From assembly GCA_003254905.1 (NCBI GenBank), contig QANU01034901.1, positions 264,288 through 328,287 of the forward strand: a stretch of 64,000 nt of DNA, read 5' to 3'. The notes beneath the pieces were generated by a model. It was not told the origin of the DNA. It did no database searches and saw only the letters and a list, made by a program, of their open reading frames with translations. Shown piece by piece: positions 10,683 to 27,187 of the stretch. Numbering within the stretch: the stretch's first letter is position 1; each line of letters starts with the position of its first letter. A program made the translations under genes and the position numbers. This DNA comes from Nissolia schottii. Its lineage: Eukaryota; Streptophyta; Magnoliopsida; Fabales; Fabaceae.

Positions 10683-13590
10683 TTAAGCTTTACTGTCAAT
10701 AGTCATTGGCACAGGTTCCTGCTTTGCTGATGCAGTTCTTGCTTGTTCCGCTTTGTTCATCTTCGCAAACATGCTGCCATAAAACTGCGCATCCTTCTTG
10801 TTATACTCTCTCACTTTATCCTTCAAAATTTTGTACTCAATCCTCACATCCCTGATAATATCCAATCAACCATGGTTAATACAAACAACTTATATATAAA
10901 ATGCATATGCAAGTTGAGGATCATTTGACACAACAAAACCAAGGTGCATACCTATTGTCCGGCTCAATCTCAAGAGCTTTCTTGATGTCAATCTCAGCCA
11001 GATCCAAGTCCACAAGTTGAATATATGCTTGAGCCCTCCGGTACAGTGCCTTCACATTCCTACTATCAAGCTCTAATACCTTGGTGCACAACTTCTCTGC
11101 CTGTTTGTAGTCCTTGAGTTTCAACTTGCAGGCTGCATTGTTGAGGTTGCATGAGATTTTCAACACCTTTGTTTTCTGTTTCTCTTCGTCACTGAAGGAG
11201 GAATCATACTCAATATACCTTATGGCCTGTCACCAAGTCAATACAGAGCAGCAATAGTTAGTTCATTCTCATTACACCACTTAGTAGCCACCTTAATTGC
11301 TAAGAAACTTCAGCTGTTGCATAGTTACCTTTTCATATCTCTTTGATGCTCTTTCATATTTACCAGCCTTGAACAATGCATTCCCTTCTTCCTTATTCTT
11401 TCCAGCAGCCTCAATCTTCTCTGGCGTATTCAGATCCCACGATTCCTTCTCCTGCATTCCGTTTCTTACTAATTTAGAAGTGTTCTTTCAAACTTGTTAG
11501 AGCCAGAAAACATTGGGAACATGATAACATAATTCTCTCACCTTCACGAAGGAAACAAGCTCAACTTCATAGTAAACAGTGGAGTTGGGAGGAACTGCAG
11601 CTAATTCCTGAGTTGGCCCAGATGGACCAAAAGCGTATTCAGGCTGTATGGTCACCAATGCAATTTCTCCTTTCTTCATGTTCTTCACAGCTCTATCAAG
11701 TCCATCAATTACTTGCTCTACATAAACAGTTATGCCCAAGATACAATTTAGCATTTACAACAACTTGATTGTAATAGGCCACTTAAGAACTTGCAATTAG
11801 AAAACTTATCAAGGTACCTTCATCAATTTTGAACTCAAACGGCTGTTCATCATCGTGACCCTTCTTGATGAAAACAGTCCCATCTTGCAGCTTGCCAACA
11901 AGTTTCACTGAAACATTAAAAACAATGTACACTCTTTCAACAATTACCCAATAAAATAAATAAACATGGGAAATGAAGAAAGCCATAGAAGAGAAGGCTT
12001 TGAAATGCTTTTAAAAGCCTAAAACCCACACAATAGTTTACCTTGAACCACAGCTCCATCATTGGGTCGTTCATATCCCTCTCCTTCCTTCAAAGTCTTC
12101 TTGAGAACCTTCTTATCCTTGGTGATGTCAGATACAGTCTTCCAAGACACCAACTCAAGCTCAATTTGGAGTGAGGCATTCGGAGGTACAGCACCTTCAT
12201 CTCCTGATGCTGGCCTTCCACTCTCACCAAACCCATCTGCAAAATTAACAAATGTAGATGTCAATAAACTTGCGCAAACAAAAAACATTTGATGTGTATA
12301 TAACTGTTACCAGAAAGCATGAACTCACATTGTGGCTTCACGGTCAAGATGACTTTCTCTCCCTTCTTCATAGTTTTCACAGCCTTAGCCAAAGCAGGAC
12401 AGAAGTACCCTATACACAAGAAAACCCACGTTATGGATGCATTCAAATTGTAATCAGAAAGCAACTGCATCATGCAAACACACAATCAAGATTTTTGAAA
12501 GCACAGAATTTGCCTTCTTCCACAGTGAACTCGACCCCATCACATTTTGAAATGACCGTCCCATCCTCAAGCCGAGCCACATACTTGACTGCAGAACAGA
12601 GACAAAGAAAGAGGCTATTAGAAGACAATGAACAATGCCTCCAAACAGGTAAACCTCAGACATATAATTGATTGAGATGCATTACCAAGCACTTCATCAA
12701 GGTCCTTAGGACTATCCCATTTCTCTCCTTCAGTGACTATCTTCTTGAATATTCCTCCATCCTTGCAAATGTCCTTGACACTCGTCCAAGACAGCAGCTC
12801 CACATCAAACTGCAGAGTCGCGTTTGGAGGAATGGTAGGAGGAGACCCAGACTCGCCATAAGCCAATTCTGGGGGAATCGTGAAGACAGCATTTTCGCCC
12901 TTCTTCATGGTCTTGATACCTTCATCCCATCCCTTAATCACTTGTCCTGTGCATTAAACATTAATAGAACTTCAGTTATTACTAATTGCTATTAATAATC
13001 TAAACAAATCATCGATTAGAAATCTATATAACACCAAAGTAGGACACAAAAATTAACAGTAGCAATCATAATAATAATTCCATCACTGCATTTAAGAATT
13101 TGTTACCTCGTCACAAAACAAATAGAATAATTGATGAACAGAGAGAAAGATGAATGAATGAATAAATGAATGTACCTTGGCCTAGCTTGAACTTGAAAGG
13201 GGTGCCCCTGTCACGGCTGGAATCAAATTGGGTTCCATCGAGCAAGGTTCCGGTATAATGCACTGCAACATAAAGAACACCATTTCAAGAATCACACAAA
13301 GTCGGAACAAACAAAAGAAAAAGGCATCATTATGGAATAGCATTGTTTGAAGAGAAGGAATTAGGAATGCAATGGATTTAGGGTTTACCTTCAACTTCGT
13401 CACCAGAGGAAGGTGTTTCCCAGCCTTCACCTTCCTTGAGGAGCTTCTTCTTGAGTCCCTTCTTCCCGATCTCCTTCTCTTCCCCGACCTTGATGATTGG
13501 GCTGACGGAGTCTTCCTCTTCCTCGGGGATTGCCATGTCGTCGTCGTCGAAGTTGTTGCCGTTAGCTGGGAACTCGAAATCGTCCTCCAT
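10683..13590 (-). CDS. FKBP62: Multi-domain FKBP peptidyl-prolyl isomerase with TPR, ROF1/ROF2 type
   Basis: Eleven exons on the minus strand: 13590-13389, 13262-13176, 12946-12686, 12588-12514, 12409-12329, 12236-12042, 11907-11818, 11717-11542, 11451-11329, 11226-10952 and 10851-10683. They join to 577 codons plus stop. An acidic N-terminus precedes three FK506-binding domains: the first (about residues 60-150) keeps [10 protein letters not shown] and [13 protein letters not shown], the second holds [17 protein letters not shown], the third [17 protein letters not shown] block follows ([20 protein letters not shown], about 440-500) that in this family docks HSP90 through its C-terminus, then a Lys-rich tail where family members bind calmodulin. 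Arabidopsis ROF1/ROF2 (551 and 578 aa) act with HSP90 in heat tolerance; the 577-aa length fits, but which paralogue this is cannot be decided. Intron 4 uses a GC donor (12513-12512). Confidence 0.92.
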
Positions 13591-13708
13591 GACGAATCAA
13601 GTGAAGGCGAATGCAGCAGAAGCCGAAAGGAAAATGCGGATTATTTTATGAATAATGACCGGTTGGTGCAGGGAATGTTGATGACGGAGTGAAGGGAGAG
13701 AATGGGGG

Positions 13709-13783
13709 CTTTATAGGAGGAGGAGAGAGTGGAGTGTGTCTAGAGAGTTCCATAGTGTAAAGCTGCCCAGATGGTTCCAGAAT
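13709..13783 (-). promoter_or_regulatory. FKBP promoter: TATA box and heat-shock element
   Basis: On the minus strand a TATAAAG box sits at 13715-13709, about 120 bp before the start codon. A palindromic heat-shock core, TTCCAGAA (nTTCnnGAAn), sits at 13775-13782, about 60 bp further upstream. ROF-type FKBPs are known to be heat-induced in Arabidopsis, so the pairing is plausible; binding is inferred. Confidence 0.5.
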
Positions 13784-13980
13784 CAGCTACTTGATTATTT
13801 CTTCTTGATGGCAATTCAAGATCCGACGGTAATGCGGTTGTTCGTTATTTCTACGCCCAAATGGGGAATAACACTAACTGAATCTTGTTGAACAGTTCTT
13901 CTTTACTTTTTTTTTTTCTTTCTTTCTAATAGGTAATAGTTGTTCTTTTTTTTTTTTCCTAAATACTTTTTTAATCATTA

Positions 13981-14287
13981 TAAAATTAAAATATTTGTCT
14001 TTTAATCCTATAAAAAATTTTGTTAGGATTTAATTCGTGAAATATTTGTTTTTAATTAACATGTCCGTTACTTTTGTTTTTTGGTTTTTTTTAAAAATCG
14101 GGTTGAGTTTAGTGGTACGTGGGTGGGTGAGTTGAGTTTTTGGTTTAATGGAGTTTGTCACGTGGCATATAACATGAAGAACTGTTTCCAATTAATAGCA
14201 GAGACTAAAAATAAATAACATTTTTTCTAAGATTAAATCCTAATGAAAAAATTTATAGGGATTAAAGACAAGCATTTCAATTTTTAA
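13981..14287. mobile_element. Long-TIR non-autonomous element 1
   Basis: The left arm (AAATATTTGTCTTTTAATCC then TTTTGTTAGGATTTAAT) is mirrored, with substitutions, by the reverse complement of the right arm ending near 14287 (AATGCTTGTCTTTAATCCC, then TTCATTAGGATTTAAT). The arms are about 50 bp. The centre carries a CACGTGGC word. This is a foldback or MULE-like MITE structure without a coding region. Confidence 0.65.
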
Positions 14288-14590
14288 TTCCTGTAAAATT
14301 AAAAATTTTGTGTTTGGTGCTCACAAAAATATTTTTTGTTAGGAATTAGTCCCTAAATTATTTTTTTTGTAGGTTTTAGTCTCTTCCATTATGCCATTAG
14401 AATGAGGCGCTAAGTGTTATGGTGTCATGCGAGACATTTAACGGTGTCGCATGTCGGTCATGTTAGCACTTAACGTCTCCTTTTAATGGCAAAAACTAAA
14501 ATCTACCAAAAAAATTTCAATGACTAATTCCTAATAAAAAAAAAATTAGGACCAAATACAAAATTTATAATTTTATAAAGACTAAAAACA
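14288..14590. mobile_element. Long-TIR non-autonomous element 2
   Basis: Arms of about 90 bp begin near 14290 (ATTTTGTGTTTGGTGCTC then TTAGGAATTAGTCCCT). They are matched by the reverse complement of 14495-14585 (ATTTTGTATTTGGTCCTA then TTAGGAATTAGTCATT). It abuts element 1 and has a different but related 'tagtccc' arm sequence. Confidence 0.65.
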
Positions 14591-15970
14591 TATATAATCC
14601 TACTTTTTAGTGCAATGTATAATTTCTCTTAACTACCTTAGAAACTTATATCTTGAGTTTTTCAGAGTATATATAACATAACACTCAAACTTTAACAACT
14701 TTAAATTAATGGTACAAATACCAAACAAAAAAGTTTTTCAATTACTAACCCCTAGACTAGAAATGTCCAGTCACAAAATTGAGCTAGCATTTTTTAAACA
14801 TGAAAATAACATAACCTAATATAACCCAACTCATAAATGGTCCAACTCAAATGGGTCGGGTCAACCTATTTTAACAACTATAGTTATCACCGTAATATTA
14901 AAATTTTTTATGAATTTAATTTCTATTCGCTAATAAATCAAACATTTTGTACACTGCAATCAAATATTGTCACATTAGCATAAATAGTTAACATTTATCT
15001 CACTCATTTAAAAATCATATATATAGCAAAAGATCTTGACTTTTACATGACAAAACACGATTGACTATTGGTAGCTCTTGCAAAGGAAAAGGATTGAGAT
15101 GATCGTGTGTATCATTGTCTTTAATATCAATTTTATTGTCAATATCAACTATATCATCCTCATGAATGAGATAAACTACAAGTAAATAAAACATCATTCA
15201 CCATTATCCAATGATCTACATATTTTTAGGGGCATAAAAAAAAAACTGAATTTGTCATTCTCATACAAAAAGCTAAATTATAGAAATAGGAGATTTTTGT
15301 TTGATTCAACAAAAAGAAAAATAACAAATTGCAATATCTCATAGAAAACACACATGTAATCGTTGTGGATGTGGCATGTGGGGATGGAGCCTTGCAGGGA
15401 GCACGTCCAAAATGACTAGCATCTCAAAACCCATGGCATCACTCTTAGCCAAAAAGTTAGCACAAACACATGCTTGGGCCTAAAGAGAGGAGAACTAAAA
15501 GAGAGAAATAAAATACAGAAAATAAAATGAATGGCAAAAACTAAAACGTAATGAAGTCTTGAGGATCGTCATAGAAAGATTGGAATCTATATACTTAGAT
15601 TCCAAACAAACAACAAAGGCATTCTGCTCAATATTAGCATAAACAGGCGATAATTAGTGGACGAGAAGGTGTAGGGGATGCGTAGAGGAGAGTGGCCCTA
15701 GTTTGATGCCACATAAAAAATTTTGATCTAATTTCGAAATTGAAATTTTAAATTCAATTTGTTTTGCTATTACAAAAATTGATCAAAATTGATGCTAATA
15801 AAAAAAATTGATTTTAGCTAAACCTATTGGTGAAATGTTCATGCTTTAATTTGATCTATCAATTTTAAAATTGTTGATGACATCTGTTAATTATTCTTAA
15901 CAGATAATTATAATGCATATAAAAAGACAAAACAATCAAAATATATAGGGTGATTTGTTATTTTTTTTAA

Positions 15971-16260
15971 GATTAATACCCTATATGGTCTTTAAACTTT
16001 ATATTATTGCTTTAATTATTCCCTCGACTTAAAAAAGTGACATGTTAGTCCTGGTTGCCCTAAGTAGTCAATGAACATTCATAGTATTACCCTAAATAAT
16101 CCATGAACAGTCTAATTATTTCCTATTGAAACATGAGATAAAGACTATCGGGTCCAATGTTTGCAAAGTCTAGAGACTAACTTGTAACTTTTTTAAGTTG
16201 AGAGACCAATTAAAATACAAGTGTAAAGTTTAGGAAATAAATAAGGTATTAACTATTCTT
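15971..16260. mobile_element. Long-TIR non-autonomous element 3
   Basis: The left arm GATTAATACCCTATATGG, then CGACTTAAAAAAGTGACATG and TTAGTCC, is matched by the reverse complement of the right end (AGTTAATACCTTATTTA, then CAACTTAAAAAAGTTACAAG and TTAGTC). Arms are about 90 bp around a roughly 110-bp centre. Confidence 0.65.
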
Positions 16261-17409
16261 TTTAAAGACAGAATAGGCTTTTTTTTTTTTTATAGTTTTA
16301 TTAATAAATAATAAAACAAAAATAAAAAAGAATTTGGTTGAGTCTGATTCTTTATTGATATAAAAAAGATGAGGAAGATTTTGTAATTTTTCCACTAGCT
16401 AAGTTTATTTATTTTTTTCACTAGCATTCATATTTAGATATTGTGATTGTCTTTGTCTACCACTCGGTAAACCTTATATTAATTTATTAACTAAGATTTT
16501 GTAATATTGATATGTAACTAAATAAAACTTATTGCTTTATTGAAGTTAAAATATTGATATAACAAAACAATAAGTTAGATGAGAAAATAATCATGATAAA
16601 AATGTGTGGAAATAGAAAGAACATGGAAAAGAAAAGTGGGGAAAAAAATAATATTCATATTTCAAATTTTCTTTTCATTTCTTTTAAATGAACGTAATTA
16701 TTATAATTTTTTTGGGCCATTTAAGGTATTTATCATAAAAAAAAATAGTGGCTAATTCCTTAGCGTATTGTACCAAAACAAAGATGAACCTAATTATAAA
16801 AGCAATAACATTATTATTTCCATTAATTCTAGTAAGAGCCGTATAAATTCTTCCAAAGGATCAAACTATAGCTCGCTGTGAAACTTTGATGTTTGGCGAA
16901 ATAAATTGAGTTAAAACTTCTCAACAACTTAAGGAAACTCACTTTTCATCAACCAATAGGATCCATTCGAGGAGTCAAACTACTCTTCACAATCTCCTAA
17001 TGAGATTATTTTTTTTTACAGCATTAGCTAAAAAATCTTTGAAAAGTAAATAAATAAAATAAAAATTAGAGAACTTAAATTTATAAGTAACTAATAATAA
17101 TATTTAATAAATAAAATAAAAATAAGTACTTATTAATCGATACTTTTAATTATTTTTATTATAAGTACAATCTTTTGATTAATATATTATGGGGGAGAAA
17201 AGATGATTAAACTAGTGTGAGGTCAAAATTGTACTAAACTAAATATAAAAACAAAAAATAAAATAAAAATAAAAAGGGGAAGAGAGGTGGCATAGTGGCC
17301 CCAGGTTGGCTGGAACTAGTGTGGCGACGGTGGTGCAGCTCAAAACCCAAACCCAAAAAGCTTCCCTTCAATTTTGGCACCCACATCGCTCTTTGCCATC
17401 ACCATTCCC

Positions 17410-17436
17410 TTCTCTCTCTCTCTCTCTCTCTCTCTT
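17410..17436. repeat. (CT)n tract in the SEC23 leader
   Basis: An uninterrupted dinucleotide run on the sense strand about 95 bp before the SEC23 start codon. It is probably part of the 5' UTR or a pyrimidine-patch core promoter. Confidence 0.85.
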
Positions 17437-17528
17437 TCACCCGGTGACCCCTTTCTCTCTCATTTCTCAAGGGGTCATCCCTCTCTCTCCAATTTCGCCA
17501 GATCACACACCAACCAACCGAATCAACC

Positions 17529-23333
<5,805 letters not shown>

Positions 23334-23958
23334 TAGTAGTGGCTGACAGTTTGAGTTTTGGGCTTCGGTTTGGAAATTTCACCAGTGATGTGTCCTACAT
23401 TTTGCTGTTCCTTTCAGTTATTTTCCTTTCTTTTCTTTGTTCGTAAAGGAGAGCAGTTCGTAGCCCGTACCGATCGAAGAATAAGGAAAGTTATGAAACG
23501 TGATTCTTTAGGGCTCTGAGCGGATTTTGTTCATGGACAAAATAAGGGTTTCAGCTTTCGGAGATTATATGCGGAAAGAAAGGATAATGAAAATGTAAGT
23601 TAAGAGCTACTTCTGCAACAGCAGAAAAGCAAATGAGGGAGATATTTTGATATCATTTTTTTTCCTATTTGTTTTGGCCCAGATTTGAATTTTGGGCTCC
23701 TTTTCTGGATTAATTTATATAGTTGCTTTTACCTTTATGTTCTCCCTAGGTTGCCAAGTAATGGAAGTCATTTTGTCATGTTGGAGTTTGGTATCAGTTA
23801 CACATTATTTACAATCTTGTAGTGTATATGATGTTAGCATTATAGGACACAACACATCGTGGTGAAATGATACTTTGTTTGGTGGTCGATGTTTTCCTTC
23901 CAAGTTCCATTTGTCTACCACTTATCCTCACAATGTGACCTTGTTTGGGGGTTGATTC

Positions 23959-24102
23959 TCTCATGTGAAAATTTTGTTATGTAAAGTTAAATGTGATTTT
24001 ATCGTTAAAATCTTTGTTGTTTATGTTAATTATAGGTTCTATCTCATTAATTAATGGTGAGATATTATACTTAATTTTACATGATAAAATTTTCACTTGA
24101 GA
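23959..24102. mobile_element. 144-bp MITE with 6-bp target duplication
   Basis: Terminal inverted repeats TCTCATGTGAAAATTTT (23959-) and TCTCAAGTGAAAATTTT (reverse complement of the right end, to 24102) differ at one base; weaker pairing continues inward. Identical TGATTC hexamers flank the element at 23953-23958 and 24103-24108 and are read as the target-site duplication. Confidence 0.75.
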
Positions 24103-24418
24103 TGATTCATTCTTACCTTGTTCATATGGAAGATATACCATAGCAAACTCCTAATATTGTCAATGGAACTGCCCAATATAAAGGTCTAATCTAACATAAA
24201 GGTGAAAAAACTGATATTGGCAGGTAATTTACTCAGTAATGATAAACAAAATTTATTATGTGCTTAAGGTTGATGCAGGCAAACGGCACCTAGCATATTC
24301 CACATTTTTCAAGTATCTTCCGACTAAAATGTATGTGACGAAAAATTCAAGCTTATACTCAAAAGGTTTGTTAAGAATAATTTAATGAAATCCTGTTTGT
24401 TTATTTCTGTAAAAATGT

Positions 24419-24631
24419 TACATGTATACCCAATTTTATACACTCATACATACACCGTTAATAATGTAAAAACTTTATTCTCGTGAGTGAACAAACATTA
24501 CAAACTTATAGATGATATTTTCAATTATACTTAATTAAGTGCACAAACATTACAGACATTAAAACACAAACTTTATGTATATAAGTATAGGGTGTATGTA
24601 CGGTGTATATTTTTTTGTGTACGTGTAGCAG
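24419..24631. mobile_element. MITE-like inverted repeat of about 210 bp
   Basis: The left arm, near ACATGTATACCC then ACTCATACATACACCG, is matched by the reverse complement of the right arm (ACACGTACAC then ACCGTACATACACCC). Arms are about 38 bp and imperfect. No target duplication was found. Confidence 0.55.
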
Positions 24632-25266
24632 GACTCTTATTTCTGAGTGGCCTTCCTGAAGATTTGGATTTTTTAAATAATACATGAATGTTATTGATTA
24701 AACTTAGATGACTCTATTCAGTGAAAAAGGGTTTCGCCGTTGATTTTATCTTTTTTATGGTGGACTGTAGCCCTTAGATCTACAGGAAATAAAGAATTTC
24801 TCCTTTCAGGAATTAAACTAGTAAAGAATTCGAAACTAAATTAAATGTAAAAATAATTAGTGTAAGACTTCTGATTTTTTTTTTTTCTGAAAAGAATAAT
24901 ATATTTGGTCAAGACATTGATGAGAATTTTTTTTCATAATAAAATAAATAAAAAAATTACTATTTTCCATTATACAGGTATTTTTATTTATTTTATTACT
25001 GGAAAAAAATCCTTGATTATCAAGTTAAAAAGATTGAGGAAATATGCTTATATATTTAGAGCGTGATTTTTCCTATTACTTGCAAAGTCTAAAATCCAGC
25101 TATCATCTTCTTAACTTATCTTACCTATAAATATGGACTTACAAAATTCAGTGTTCAGGAAAAGTTTTAACACACTGATAGCTTTTAATGCAAAAGTCAA
25201 ATAAAATTACAAATGTAGAAAAATTGTTTCATACAATATAAACTTGTAAATTGAACAACTACACAA

Positions 25267-26598
25267 TCAATTGCTATAAACTATCAGTTTAACGAAGGAA
25301 AAAAAAAAAACAGCGAGACATAAACAAAAATAGAAGCAAAAATAAGAATAAAACCCTGAAAGGAACGCGTGATGTTCCTGTTCTTGCAGTGATATCAAAC
25401 AAATTGCTCTTACGTTGGACGTAGTTGCACTAGGTTCTTCATTGAGATGTCCAATACTCATCAATGGCAAAGTTTTGGCACCGTTTCCACATGAACGAAG
25501 CGTGTCAGAGTAAGGAACGAAGTTCACTTTGGATTCACATTCATGTTGACATATTTCTTCAACCTTCATATACTTGTCATTGGTTAAACCATATGCATAG
25601 ACCTTCTTCTCCGTAGCCAAAACAAGAAGATCACCATTCAAAACGGTAAAGCCCGCAATAACCGGTTGTTGCTCCGGTAAACCCATTCCTTTCACCCTCA
25701 CCTTCAAGGTCCTTCTCCATGAACTCGATTCGTACTTGTCCAAAATCCATATAGTGAACACGGATTTTCTCAATCTCACCAAGCAAATCGTTTGAGTGGA
25801 ACTAGTGACTTTGCCCCACTTAAATATTCTCATGTCACAGCTCTCATCATGAGAGCCCCTTCTTGCTCCTTTGGGCACCCTTAGCATTTCTGACGCGCCA
25901 TTCTCTAAATTATAAGCCATAATGTATGGCCCAAAAAAAGGGCTTCTTTTAGCAAAGTAAGGATAACAATCGGAGATGAAGTGAATAGATCCATTACAAT
26001 GGACAGGCATATCAAATCTCAAGTCCCTACCACCGGTAGGGAAACTTGCACCCCTTGTTTTCCACACACCCTCTTTGTGCGAGTAAACATTACAGTCCAA
26101 AGAAGAACCCCAATCAGTTGGGCCATCAAAAAGAAGCACCTTGTAATCACTTGAGCCACATTCCAAGACAACTTTGAGATCGGCATAAATGCTCTCTTGA
26201 AGGTGCTTAGGGGTAGGAATTGGCAAAATAGATTGTGTTGCCGGGTTACTTACAAACAGCTCAACTTGTTGGTTCTGATTTATATTTCGACAAAGAATCA
26301 AGCCATTGTTGGAAGCCAAGATCTTGGCAGATTTTGACAAGAATCCTAGAACTTTGTCTGGGACACCAGAGGATGATGGCTCCCTTCCAGGTAAAGAGTG
26401 CAACTCCGTGTGCCCAAAATCTTGTTGAATGAAGAAGCAAGGGTCGTTCTTTGTCAACGAGTTCTGAGCCTGTTTCAATGCAAAATAGCTATCTTCTGGA
26501 AACTTTGAGAATAGCTTGCCGGCACACTTGAACTTGTGGATCGCCTTTGCAGGTAACCAAGAAAATATCTCTAGTAAGTCGTCTTGAGACACTGCCAT
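25267..26598 (-). CDS. F-box protein with kelch-like/F-box-associated C-terminal region
   Basis: A single exon of 443 codons plus stop. The N-terminus (about residues 3-40) is an F-box: SQDDLLEIFSWLPAKAIHKF, then KCAGKLFSKF. It would bind an ASK/SKP1 adaptor in an SCF ubiquitin ligase. The rest (about 60-390) resembles the F-box-associated beta-propeller-like region of plant F-box proteins, with phrases such as GLILCRNINQN, ELFVSNPATQSILPIP and MAYNLENGA. Its substrate is unknown. The ATG at 26598 is the first in the frame; the open frame reaches 26703 only through a GTG. A TATA-like TTTATAAG lies near 26776-26769 on the minus strand. The last 27 or so residues are strongly hydrophobic and aromatic, odd for this family: either a tail anchor or read-through past an ancestral stop. 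Confidence 0.85.
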   Translation of the reverse strand: MAVSQDDLLEIFSWLPAKAIHKFKCAGKLFSKFPEDSYFALKQAQNSLTKNDPCFFIQQDFGHTELHSLPGREPSSSGVPDKVLGFLSKSAKILASNNGLILCRNINQNQQVELFVSNPATQSILPIPTPKHLQESIYADLKVVLECGSSDYKVLLFDGPTDWGSSLDCNVYSHKEGVWKTRGASFPTGGRDLRFDMPVHCNGSIHFISDCYPYFAKRSPFFGPYIMAYNLENGASEMLRVPKGARRGSHDESCDMRIFKWGKVTSSTQTICLVRLRKSVFTIWILDKYESSSWRRTLKVRVKGMGLPEQQPVIAGFTVLNGDLLVLATEKKVYAYGLTNDKYMKVEEICQHECESKVNFVPYSDTLRSCGNGAKTLPLMSIGHLNEEPSATTSNVRAICLISLQEQEHHAFLSGFYSYFCFYFCLCLAVFFFSFVKLIVYSN

Positions 26599-27151
26599 GG
26601 TCGTGTGGACTTGCAGGGAAGGATCAAAGACAGACTGTGGTGTTAGAAAGAGAGAAACAAGTGTCACTTTTGTAATTGAATAGTTTAGTGGCCTCGCAAA
26701 CACAACCCTGGTACGTACTGGTTCTTGTTACTATTGGCTCAAAACTCAAAATTTCATTATAGCCTTGACTTATAAAGGAGGGTTACTTTTAAACACTAGC
26801 GATTTACTTGCCCACCAAGTAATACGGTTCAGCTAGGTAACAACCCAAATCTGTTTTATTAATCACTTTTAAATTTGGACAGATTAATTTGCTTGCCAGA
26901 TTAAATTATGTATCTTATTATTTATGAGATAGCAAACACCTAAAAGTTTACTCTAGATAATTTAAGAGAAGTTTTTCTCACAACTTATTAATAACTATTA
27001 ACCGACTAATATTTTTTTTATTAAATTAATTCTTAATTATAGTAATGCGAAGTCACCTGTCAAGGGCTCATGGCCCGCTAGTAACTATAATGGCTCTTCT
27101 ATTTAGTGTTGGCTCAAAAAAATCAATTTAAATAAATAATTAATTTATGAA

Positions 27152-27187
<36 letters not shown>

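Larger units (their letters stand above)
13784..17528. other. AT-rich intergenic region with three inverted-repeat elements
   Basis: Besides the three elements listed separately, this is AT-rich sequence with short runs and no open frame of note. The small minus-strand ORF at 15015-15197 has no recognisable content. 17241-17528 is the promoter and leader of SEC23. Confidence 0.6.
23334..25266. other. SEC23 3' region and intergenic sequence
   Basis: 23334 to about 23860 is likely 3' UTR and flank. Two small inverted-repeat elements follow (listed separately). 24640-25266 is AT-rich and I see nothing in it beyond the probable 3' flank of the F-box gene. Confidence 0.5.
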
